Assembly: GCF_029101545.1 (NCBI RefSeq)
Contig: NZ_CP118866.1
Location: 496,001-560,000, forward strand
DNA length: 64,000 bases
Direction: 5' to 3'
From: Amygdalobacter indicium
Lineage (GTDB): Bacteria > Bacillota > Clostridia > Saccharofermentanales > Fastidiosipilaceae
Shown: positions 37,808 to 45,574 of the stretch, one piece after another
Layout: each line of letters begins with the position of its first letter
How positions within the stretch are numbered: the stretch's first letter is position 1
Made by a program: the position numbers and the translations under genes
Notes under the pieces: generated by a model
The model's database searches: none
The model's input: only the letters and a program-made list of their open reading frames with translations
Told to the model about the DNA's origin: nothing

Positions 37808-39163
37808 ATGTTAGTTGTACCTTTTTTGACCGTATCTCTCCAAGCCGCCTTATTTCTTGCAGCTGTTGTCTTACTTTATTTTATCGGCAGTCATTATAAG
37901 CTTATAGGTAACTTTTTTACGTCTTTTTTCAGCGGTGGGATTCTGCATTTTAAGCATGGAGAAGCCAACAAAGATCTTAATATGGAGCTGGCGGCTTTTT
38001 CTTCGTTGCATCTAGGAGTACTTTACTTTGATACCAACGGTAAATGTCGTTTCCATAATCGTAGTGCTTTGGAACTTTTGGACCTGAAAGAACCTCCCGG
38101 CTCTGTTACTGATATTTTAACGATGTTCGGTCATATTCAAGGGATTAAGAGCCTTTTTTTAATGCCTGTTAACGGCAAGTCGGTGACATTTTCTATCAGA
38201 CCCGACAGATCGATTAATTTTGCTGTAAAAGTTAATATGCAGGATACACGCATTCTGAATACAGTTATTGTTGTACAGGATTTTACGCAGGAAGAATTAC
38301 AAAATAAGCAACGCAAAGAATTTGTTGCCAATGTTTCCCATGAACTGAAAACACCGATTACAACAATAAAGGCTTATACGGAACTTTTGTTGGATTGGGG
38401 TATTAAGGAAAAGTCGAAAGAACAGATCGCCGATGATATTAAGAAGATTCGTGATGATGCGATGCGGATGGAAGCTTTAGTGGGAGATTTGTTATTACTT
38501 TCAAGCATCGACGGCAATCGGCGGCAGCCTAAGGTTGAACTGATTGAAGTTGAACCTCTGATTCATGATTTAATCGAAAGATTTTCTCTGCAGGCTGTTG
38601 AAAAAAATATTAAAATAAATTGCTATATTTTAAATAAAGTACCGATGGTTTTTGCAGAGGCTGAGTCGCTGGAAAGAGCTTTCGGTAATATAATAAGTAA
38701 TGGAATTAAGTATGGTGTGCCTAACGGTAAGATCGACATATATATCAGCTGCTTGATTGATGATGTTACAATAAAGTTTGCTGATAACGGTATCGGGATC
38801 GCGCAGGAACATCTGCCTTATATTTTCAACCGCTTTTATCGTGTTGATAATTCCGGTACCAGGCAGCATGGCGGCACAGGTTTGGGCTTGTCTATTGTGC
38901 AGGAGTTAATAAAAATGCATCATGGAGAAATTTTTGTCCAATCAGTATTGGGTAGCGGTACCGAATTTACCGTGATTTTACCTTCTGAAGGCAGTATGTA
39001 CCGTTCGACCATTGCCGCTGCGCATGATCCGGATTTTGAAAATGACTTGTGGTACAAGGCTGCCAAGAAAGAATTGCTCATACAAGCCAAGGAGTACGGT
39101 GTTAAAATTGACGATATTGCGAATGTCAGTGAAGCTGATTTGAAAGTTATTTTGGAACAGTAA
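37808..39163 (+). CDS. walK: Sensor histidine kinase, WalK-like short form
   Basis: The 451-residue product has one N-terminal membrane segment (about 5-30), a PAS-like region (about 60-165), HisKA with phospho-acceptor His in FVANVSHELKTPITT, and an HATPase domain with N box ending NIISNGIKYG, DNGIGI, HGGTGLGL and GSGTEFTV. Unlike classical WalK it has no extracytoplasmic domain or HAMP. A ~65-residue tail after the ATPase domain is unusual. It starts 8 bases after walR with no ribosome binding site, so translation is probably coupled. The yycHIJ genes that usually follow are absent. Confidence 0.87.
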   Translation: MLVVPFLTVSLQAALFLAAVVLLYFIGSHYKLIGNFFTSFFSGGILHFKHGEANKDLNMELAAFSSLHLGVLYFDTNGKCRFHNRSALELLDLKEPPGSVTDILTMFGHIQGIKSLFLMPVNGKSVTFSIRPDRSINFAVKVNMQDTRILNTVIVVQDFTQEELQNKQRKEFVANVSHELKTPITTIKAYTELLLDWGIKEKSKEQIADDIKKIRDDAMRMEALVGDLLLLSSIDGNRRQPKVELIEVEPLIHDLIERFSLQAVEKNIKINCYILNKVPMVFAEAESLERAFGNIISNGIKYGVPNGKIDIYISCLIDDVTIKFADNGIGIAQEHLPYIFNRFYRVDNSGTRQHGGTGLGLSIVQELIKMHHGEIFVQSVLGSGTEFTVILPSEGSMYRSTIAAAHDPDFENDLWYKAAKKELLIQAKEYGVKIDDIANVSEADLKVILEQ

Positions 39164-39177
39164 ATGTGGGTGAATAA

Positions 39178-40476
39178 ATGACCAGTTATTATGTAAAGGG
39201 TGGAAATAGATTAAAAGGTGAAGTTGTTGTCAGCGGTTCGAAAAATGCCGCGTTGGCGGTTATTTCAGCTGCAGTTTTATTGGACGGACCTTGTGTGATT
39301 GAGAATGTCCCGATGATTTCGGATATTGTTTCTTTGGTTGAAATTATTCGTGATTTAGGTGCTTCGATAGAATTTAAGGCCGGTACTTTGAAAATTGATC
39401 CGCGGACTATTAATACTCATATAGTTACTAATACGAGAGCCAGAGAAATTCGCGCTTCTTATTATTTGTGGGGTGCGATTTTGGGTCGTTGCGGTAAGGT
39501 GCAGTGCTTTTTACCCGGCGGCTGTAATTTCGGAATGCGACCGTTCGACTTGCATATTAAAGGGTTTAACGCTTTAGGTGCTGAACATAATATAAGTTAC
39601 GGTAAAATTAATTTCTCCGTTGAGCGCTGTTTAAGCGGTAATAAAATATATATGGATAAGGTCAGTGTCGGAGCGACGATGAACTTAATGATTGCTGCGA
39701 CCAAAGCTTTCGGACGCACTGTAATTGAGAATGCCGCCCGGGAACCGCATATTGTCGATACGGCTAATTTTCTGAATGCCATGGGTGCACAAATTCGCGG
39801 AGCCGGTACGGATGTTATCAGAATTGACGGTGTTTCAACTTTGCCGGGGAATGAGACTTACTCTATTATTCCGGATCAGATTGAGGCCGGGACATTTATG
39901 ATAGCGGCGGCGATCACTCAAGGTAATGTTAAGGTGAAAAATTTGATTCCGAAACATATGGAGCCGTTGACTTCCAAGTTCAAGGAGATGGGAATTCCGG
40001 TAATTTCCGGCGATGATTATTGCCATATAATAGCTGATGCTAAAGAGAATTTTCGCGCTACTTCTTTTATGACTTTACCTTATCCGGGCTTTCCTACCGA
40101 CTTACAACCGCAGACTGTTGTTTTATTGACACAGGCTACAGGTATCAGCAGAATGTTTGAAAATGTCTGGGATAATCGTTTCCAGTATGTAGCGTATTTA
40201 CAACAGATGGGAGCGCATATTCAATTGGCCGACAGAATGGCGATGATTGAAGGTCCGGCGAATTTGACCGGAGCTGTTGTGGAAGCACACGATTTGCGGG
40301 CCGGCGCTGCTATGGTGTTGGCGGCGTTAATCGCTCAGGGAGAGACTGAGATATATAAAGTCAGCAGTATTGAACGCGGATATGAAAATTTTGTTGAAAA
40401 ATTGCGGGCTTTAGGTGCCGATATTGCCATCCGAAATGAATCCGATGCGGCTTTTTATTCACAGGCAGGAGATTGA
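39178..40476 (+). CDS. murA: UDP-N-acetylglucosamine 1-carboxyvinyltransferase
   Basis: First committed step of peptidoglycan synthesis: transfers enolpyruvate from PEP to UDP-GlcNAc. KNAALAVISAAVL near the start holds the catalytic-site Lys/Asn. The active-site cysteine, target of fosfomycin, is Cys116 in PGGCNFGMRPFDLH, so no natural Cys-to-Asp change is seen. The product has 432 residues, the usual size. It is placed directly after walRK, 14 bases from walK, linking a wall-sensing system with wall synthesis. Confidence 0.96.
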   Translation: MTSYYVKGGNRLKGEVVVSGSKNAALAVISAAVLLDGPCVIENVPMISDIVSLVEIIRDLGASIEFKAGTLKIDPRTINTHIVTNTRAREIRASYYLWGAILGRCGKVQCFLPGGCNFGMRPFDLHIKGFNALGAEHNISYGKINFSVERCLSGNKIYMDKVSVGATMNLMIAATKAFGRTVIENAAREPHIVDTANFLNAMGAQIRGAGTDVIRIDGVSTLPGNETYSIIPDQIEAGTFMIAAAITQGNVKVKNLIPKHMEPLTSKFKEMGIPVISGDDYCHIIADAKENFRATSFMTLPYPGFPTDLQPQTVVLLTQATGISRMFENVWDNRFQYVAYLQQMGAHIQLADRMAMIEGPANLTGAVVEAHDLRAGAAMVLAALIAQGETEIYKVSSIERGYENFVEKLRALGADIAIRNESDAAFYSQAGD

Positions 40477-40482
40477 CCGGTC

Positions 40483-40947
40483 GTGCAAATTAATATAATC
40501 GCACTTGCAGGTGTCAAAGAGAAGTTTCTGCTGCCGGGGATTGCAGAGTGTATTAAGCGTCTGTCACGGTTCGCCAATGTAAAGATCATTGAAATTCCCG
40601 CATTGCCTGATGAAATTGAAACTGATAAAGCTTTGAGATTGGAAGCGGAAAAGGTCAAAAATAAGTTGTCTGCCAAAGCTTGCCGTGTCGCGTTAACGCC
40701 GGCCGGTAAAATTTTAAGTTCCGAAGATGTAGCGGCAGCTTTGCCGAAATGGTTTGAACGCGGTCAGGCTCAAATCGATTTTATTATCGGCTCTTCCAGA
40801 GGTTTGGATCGGGATTTGATCAAAGCCTGTGATTACACCTGGTCTTTCGGTCCTTTAACTTTAACTCACGGTTTGGCCCGTTATATAGTTTTAGAGCAAC
40901 TGTACAGGGCTTTTAAGATTAATGCGCATGAACCATATCATAAATAA
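40483..40947 (+). CDS. rlmH: 23S rRNA (pseudouridine1915-N3)-methyltransferase
   Basis: SPOUT methyltransferase acting on the 70S ribosome. The C-terminal knot is clear: FIIGSSRGLD, WSFGPLTLTHGLARYIVLEQLYRAFKI by its key parts GPLTLTH and EQLYRA, and the typical end EPYHK. The product has 154 residues. The start is GTG (40483), after AGGAG at 40467-40471, 6 bases past murA. In staphylococci rlmH lies near walRK as well. Confidence 0.96.
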   Translation: MQINIIALAGVKEKFLLPGIAECIKRLSRFANVKIIEIPALPDEIETDKALRLEAEKVKNKLSAKACRVALTPAGKILSSEDVAAALPKWFERGQAQIDFIIGSSRGLDRDLIKACDYTWSFGPLTLTHGLARYIVLEQLYRAFKINAHEPYHK

Positions 40948-41022
40948 TTCTGCGTGCTGTATTTAACAACTTTTTTACTTTTTTCCAGCTTACATTTACT
41001 ATTCAAAAAAATCTATCTGCGG

Positions 41023-41028
41023 TATAAT
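41023..41028 (+). promoter_or_regulatory. -10 element of the str operon promoter
   Basis: Perfect TATAAT with a poor -35 (TATTCA near 41000). It lies 56 bases before the rpsL start. Confidence 0.45.
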
Positions 41029-41083
41029 TGAACAGATTGCTTTTATAAGCAAATTTTGTTTTCTTGTGAAAGGAGGAGTATTG

Positions 41084-41512
41084 ATGCCAACGTTCAATCA
41101 ATTAGTTAAGCAAGGACGCAGTTCAAAGACTTACAAGCCTAAAGCACCTGCTTTGCATGTTAAGATGAATACTTTGAAGAAACGTACTTCTAATGTAGTT
41201 TCGCCTCAAAAACGCGGTGTATGCACAGTTGTTAAGACAACAACACCGAAGAAGCCGAACTCAGCTATGCGTAAGGTCGCTCGTGTTCGTTTGACATCCG
41301 GTTTGGAAGTTACTTCCTACATCCCGGGTATCGGTCATAACTTGCAGGAGCACTCAGTTGTTTTAATTCGTGGCGGTCGTGTTAAGGACTTGCCGGGCGT
41401 TCGTTATCATATCATTCGCGGTACTTTAGATACTGCCGGTGTAGCTAACAGAATGCAGGGCCGTTCAAAATACGGTGCTAAACGTCCGAAAGCAGCTAAG
41501 GTTAAGAAGTAA
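41084..41512 (+). CDS. rpsL: 30S ribosomal protein S12
   Basis: Decoding-centre protein. The hallmark PKKPNSAMRKVARVRL and GGRVKDLPGVRYH are intact; the lysines at the streptomycin positions (K43 and K88 in E. coli numbering) are wild type. The product has 142 residues. An in-frame ATG at 41066 precedes the AGGAGGAG at 41071-41078, so the ATG at 41084 is the start. First gene of rpsL-rpsG-fusA-tuf. Confidence 0.98.
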   Translation: MPTFNQLVKQGRSSKTYKPKAPALHVKMNTLKKRTSNVVSPQKRGVCTVVKTTTPKKPNSAMRKVARVRLTSGLEVTSYIPGIGHNLQEHSVVLIRGGRVKDLPGVRYHIIRGTLDTAGVANRMQGRSKYGAKRPKAAKVKK

Positions 41513-41536
41513 TCGGATCAGGTTGAACTCAGATCA

Positions 41537-41588
41537 GTACTCACATATAGATGTGACGGCCTGACAATTGCGTGAGCAATATGAGTAC
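41537..41588 (+). promoter_or_regulatory. Predicted three-way junction RNA between rpsL and rpsG
   Basis: Closing helix P1 GTACTC/GAGTAC (41537-41542 with 41583-41588) encloses P2 CACAT/ATGTG (41542-41546 with 41551-41555) and P3 ATTGC/GCAAT (41567-41571 with 41576-41580) capped by a GTGA (GNRA) tetraloop. In E. coli S7 represses the operon by binding the S12-S7 intercistronic RNA; this may be an analogous site. Confidence 0.5.
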
Positions 41589-41636
41589 CTGTGATGGCGA
41601 TTAAGTTCGCACTATCATATTAAGGAGGGAAGACAA

Positions 41637-42107
41637 GTGCCAAGAAAAGGACATGTCCCAACAAGAGAAGTTCTTCCTGATCCTCTGTATCATGATGTTA
41701 GAGTCAGTAAGCTGATTAATAATGTCATGTTGGACGGGAAGAAAGGTTTAGCCCAAAGAATAGTGTATGAAGCATTCGCTATGGTGAATGAAAAATCAAA
41801 CACTGAGGGCTTGGAAATTTTTGAAAAAGCTTTAGAGAATACAATGCCTCAACTGGAAGTTAAAGCACGTCGCGTCGGCGGTGCCAACTATCAGGTTCCG
41901 GTTGAAGTAAGACCTGAGCGTCGCCAGACTTTATCATTACGTTGGATCGTGGATTTTGCTCGTAAACGTAGTGAAAAAACTATGGTTGAGCGTTTAGCCG
42001 GTGAGTTGTTGGATGCAAGTAATGCTACAGGCGGTGCTTTCAAACGTAAAGAAGAAATGCATCGTATGGCTGAAGCTAACCGCGCCTTTGCTCACTACAG
42101 ATGGTAA
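41637..42107 (+). CDS. rpsG: 30S ribosomal protein S7
   Basis: Primary 16S-binding protein that organises the 3' (head) domain. It has the typical start PRKGHVPTREVLPDP and the region RVGGANYQVPVEV and RWIVDFAR. The product has 156 residues. GTG start, with AAGGAGGG at 41622-41629. The 124-base gap after rpsL holds a folded RNA element. Confidence 0.98.
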   Translation: MPRKGHVPTREVLPDPLYHDVRVSKLINNVMLDGKKGLAQRIVYEAFAMVNEKSNTEGLEIFEKALENTMPQLEVKARRVGGANYQVPVEVRPERRQTLSLRWIVDFARKRSEKTMVERLAGELLDASNATGGAFKRKEEMHRMAEANRAFAHYRW

Positions 42108-42134
42108 TTGCATTTAATAAAGGAGTAGAGATTA

Positions 42135-44201
42135 ATGGCAAGAGAGTTCTCACTTGAGAATACACGTAACATCGGTATTATGGCGCACATTGATGCGGGT
42201 AAAACCACTACCACGGAGCGTATTTTGTATTATACGGGCCGTATTTATAAGATGGTTGAAACGCACGACGGCGGTGCTACCATGGACTGGATGGCACAGG
42301 AACAGGAACGCGGTATTACTATTACTTCAGCTGCTACAACAGCTCAATGGCGTCATTGCCGTATTAATATTATTGATACTCCGGGGCACGTTGACTTTAC
42401 TGTTGAAGTTGAGCGTTCTCTGCGCGTCTTGGACGGTGCGGTTACTGTTTTGGATGCTAAGAGCGGTGTTGAGCCGCAGACAGAGACAGTTTGGCGTCAA
42501 GCTGATCATTACGGCGTTCCGCGTGTTGTCTATATCAACAAGATGGACGTTACGGGTGCCGATTTTTATAAATCGGTCAAATCTATTTATGATCGTTTGC
42601 ATGCTAATGCTGTCGCCATTCAAATTCCTATCGGTCAGGAAGATTCCTTTGCCGGAATTATCGATTTGATGAAGATGAAAGCTTACATCAATGACGGTGA
42701 AGACGGTAAGGTTATTAAAGAAGTTGAAATTCCTGCTGATTATGCGGAAAAAGCTCAAGAATGGCATGATAAGATGGTTGAGCAGATTGCTGAGTCCGAC
42801 GATGAGTTGACGGAGAAATTCCTTGACGGTCAGGAAATCAGCAATGATGAGTTGAAGAAGGCAATGCGTGCCGCTACCTGCCGCTGCGAAATGGTTCCGG
42901 TAGTTTGCGGTTCGTCTTATCGTAACAAAGGCGTACAGGAAGTTTTGGATGCTGTTGTCGATTTCTTACCTTCTCCTTTGGATGTCCCTCACATTAAGGG
43001 TATTAATCCGGAGACAGAAGAGGAAGAAGAGAGACCTTCTGATGAGAATGCACCTTTTGCAGGCTTGGCATTCAAAATTGCTGTCGATCCGTTTGTCGGT
43101 AAGTTATGCTTCTTCCGTGTTTATTCCGGTCATTTGACTGCAGGTTCATATGTATTGAATGCTACTAAAGGTAAACGCGAGCGTGTAGGTCGTATTGTGC
43201 AGATGCACGCCAATCACCGTAAGGAAATTGATGAAGTTTATGCCGGTGATATCGCCGCTATTGTCGGCTTCAAAGATACTACTACAGGTGATACGATTTG
43301 CGATCCTGATCATCCGATTATTCTGGAATCTATGGAGTTCCCGGAGCCTGTTATTTCGGTAGCTATCGAACCTAAGTCGAAAGCATCACAAGATAAGATG
43401 ATGATTGCTTTGGGCAAGCTGGCTGAAGAAGATCCGACTTTCAGAACTTATACGGATCCTGAAACAGGTCAGACAATTATCTCCGGTATGGGTGAGTTAC
43501 ATTTGGATATCATTGTAGATCGTCTGTTCCGTGAGTTTAAAGTTGAAGCCAACGTCGGTGCTCCGCAAGTAGCTTACAAAGAAACAATTCGTAAGGCGGT
43601 CAGAGCTCAAGGTAAGTTTGTACGTCAGTCAGGCGGTCACGGTCAATACGGTGACGCTGTCATTGAAGTTGAACCGAATGAGCCGGGCGCAGGTTACAGC
43701 TTTGAAAATGTTACTGTCGGCGGTGTTGTGCCGAAAGAATACATTGCTCCTATTGATGCAGGTATTCAGGAAGCGATGAAAGCCGGTATTTTAGGCGGAT
43801 ATCCTGTTGTTGATGTTAAGGTTAAGCTGGTTGACGGTTCGTACCATGAAGTTGACTCTTCTGAAATGGCATTTAAGGTTGCCGGTTCTATGGCTTTCAA
43901 AGAGGCTATGCGTAAGGCGGATCCTGTTTTGTTGGAACCGATGATGCGTGTCGATATTGTTGTGCCGGAAGAATACATGGGCGATGTTATGGGTGATATC
44001 AGTTCCCGTCGTGGCCGTATCGAAGGCATGGAAGCTTTGACAGGTGCCCAAAAGATTAAGGCCTTGGTACCGTTGGCCGAGATGTTCGGTTATGCTACAG
44101 CGTTGCGTTCCAAGACTCAAGGTCGCGGAACCTTCCAGATGCAGATTGATCATTTCGAGGAAGTGCCGAAGTCAATAATGGAAAAAGTATTAAAACATTA
44201 A
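42135..44201 (+). CDS. fusA: Elongation factor G
   Basis: Ribosomal translocase GTPase. G1 AHIDAGKTTTTERI (residues 17-30), G2 RGITITSAA, G3 DTPGHVDF, and G4 NKMD are all present, followed by domains II-V with GMGELHLDIIVDRL and SGGHGQYGD. The product has 688 residues, the standard size. AAAGGAG precedes the ATG. No sign of a fusA2 paralogue here. Confidence 0.98.
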   Translation: MAREFSLENTRNIGIMAHIDAGKTTTTERILYYTGRIYKMVETHDGGATMDWMAQEQERGITITSAATTAQWRHCRINIIDTPGHVDFTVEVERSLRVLDGAVTVLDAKSGVEPQTETVWRQADHYGVPRVVYINKMDVTGADFYKSVKSIYDRLHANAVAIQIPIGQEDSFAGIIDLMKMKAYINDGEDGKVIKEVEIPADYAEKAQEWHDKMVEQIAESDDELTEKFLDGQEISNDELKKAMRAATCRCEMVPVVCGSSYRNKGVQEVLDAVVDFLPSPLDVPHIKGINPETEEEEERPSDENAPFAGLAFKIAVDPFVGKLCFFRVYSGHLTAGSYVLNATKGKRERVGRIVQMHANHRKEIDEVYAGDIAAIVGFKDTTTGDTICDPDHPIILESMEFPEPVISVAIEPKSKASQDKMMIALGKLAEEDPTFRTYTDPETGQTIISGMGELHLDIIVDRLFREFKVEANVGAPQVAYKETIRKAVRAQGKFVRQSGGHGQYGDAVIEVEPNEPGAGYSFENVTVGGVVPKEYIAPIDAGIQEAMKAGILGGYPVVDVKVKLVDGSYHEVDSSEMAFKVAGSMAFKEAMRKADPVLLEPMMRVDIVVPEEYMGDVMGDISSRRGRIEGMEALTGAQKIKALVPLAEMFGYATALRSKTQGRGTFQMQIDHFEEVPKSIMEKVLKH

Positions 44202-44219
44202 TTTGACGCAGAGATATAC

Positions 44220-44250
44220 TTGCAAATTTTGTAAAAATCTTTAATATTAT
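44220..44250 (+). promoter_or_regulatory. Possible extra promoter of tuf
   Basis: TTGCAA (44220-44225), 16-bp spacer, TAATAT (44242-44247) in the 108-base fusA-tuf gap. It could raise EF-Tu output above the rest of the operon. Confidence 0.4.
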
Positions 44251-44309
44251 GATATAGGCGTTTGCCGATTGTCATTTTAATTGCGTTTAGCAAAAGGAGG
44301 ATCCTTCAC

Positions 44310-45512
44310 ATGGGTAAGAAGGTTTATGAGAGAAATAAGGACCACGTCAACATCGGCACAATTGGCCACGTTGACCATGGTAAAACAACTTTGACAGCTG
44401 CTATTACAAAAGTTTTAGCTCTTGCTGGTGATGCTGAATACACATCATACGATAACATTGATAAGACACCGGAAGAGCGTGAACGTGGTATTACTATTAA
44501 CTCCACACACGTTGAATATGAGACAGATAAGCGTCACTACGCTCACGTTGACTGCCCGGGGCACGCCGACTATGTTAAGAACATGATTACAGGTGCTGCT
44601 CAGATGGACGGTGCTATCCTGGTTGTTTCCGCTTCTGACGGTGTTATGCCTCAGACTCGTGAGCACATCTTGTTGGCTCGTCAGGTTGGCGTTCCGACAA
44701 TCGTTGTTTTCATGAATAAAACTGACCAAGTTGATGATGCTGAATTGTTGGACTTGGTTGAGATGGAAATTCGTGACTTGTTGAATGAGTACGATTTCGA
44801 TGGTGATAATGCTCCGATTATTCGCGGTTCAGCTTTGAAGGTCTTGGAGAGCACATCCACAGATATCAATGCTCCGGAATACAAGTGCATTGTTGAGTTG
44901 ATGAAGGCTGTTGATGAATACATTCCGACACCGGATCGTCCTATTGATCAACCGTTCTTGATGCCGATTGAGGAAGTCTTCACAATTTCCGGTCGTGGTA
45001 CTGTTGCTACAGGTCGTGTTGAGCGTGGTCAAATCAAGTTGAACGAGCAGGTTGCTATCGTCGGTTTGAACGATGAGCCGGTTAATACTGTTGTTACAGG
45101 TATTGAGATGTTCCATAAGAGCATGGAGTTTGCTCAGGCCGGTGAAAATATCGGTACTTTGTTGCGTGGTATTGCCCGTGACGGTGTTGAGCGTGGTCAA
45201 GTTTTGGCTAAGCCGGGTACAATTCATCCGCATACCAAGTTCGAAGGTCAAGTTTACGTTTTGACACAGGCTGAAGGCGGTCGTCATAAGCCGTTCTTTG
45301 ACGGTTATCGTCCGCAATTCTTCTTCCGTACAACTGACGTTACAGGTTCAATTAAATTACCTGAGGGCGTTGAGATGTGTATGCCTGGTGACCATGTTAA
45401 CATGGATATCGAATTGATTTACCCGATCGCTATTGAGCAAGGTTTACGTTTCGCTGTTCGTGAAGGCGGTCGTACAGTTGGTGCCGGTACAGTTGCTAAG
45501 ATTTACGGCTGA
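44310..45512 (+). CDS. tuf: Elongation factor Tu
   Basis: Delivers aminoacyl-tRNA to the ribosome. G1 GHVDHGKTTL, G3 DCPGHADYVKNM, G4 NKTDQVDD are visible, then domains II and III ending GGRTVGAGTVAKI. The product has 400 residues. The frame is open to 44262, but AAAGGAGG at 44293-44300 points to the ATG at 44310. Codon use is the most biased of the window, as expected for a highly expressed gene. Confidence 0.98.
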   Translation: MGKKVYERNKDHVNIGTIGHVDHGKTTLTAAITKVLALAGDAEYTSYDNIDKTPEERERGITINSTHVEYETDKRHYAHVDCPGHADYVKNMITGAAQMDGAILVVSASDGVMPQTREHILLARQVGVPTIVVFMNKTDQVDDAELLDLVEMEIRDLLNEYDFDGDNAPIIRGSALKVLESTSTDINAPEYKCIVELMKAVDEYIPTPDRPIDQPFLMPIEEVFTISGRGTVATGRVERGQIKLNEQVAIVGLNDEPVNTVVTGIEMFHKSMEFAQAGENIGTLLRGIARDGVERGQVLAKPGTIHPHTKFEGQVYVLTQAEGGRHKPFFDGYRPQFFFRTTDVTGSIKLPEGVEMCMPGDHVNMDIELIYPIAIEQGLRFAVREGGRTVGAGTVAKIYG

Positions 45513-45533
45513 TATCAATTGTAATTATTTCAC

Positions 45534-45559
45534 AAGGGTGGCTTGCGCCACCCTTTTTT
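45534..45559 (+). terminator. Terminator of the str operon
   Basis: A 9-bp stem AAGGGTGGC/GCCACCCTT with loop TTGC (45534-45555) runs into T6. Confidence 0.9.
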
Positions 45560-45574
45560 AGTATAGGTGAGAAA

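Noticed and set aside
42154..42669. A 171-codon frame in fusA, +1 shifted
   Set aside because: It is a shadow of the conserved EF-G frame; the encoded sequence has no recognisable features.
44445..45317. Long antisense frames in tuf and fusA
   Set aside because: They come from strong codon bias in highly expressed genes and have no start signals.
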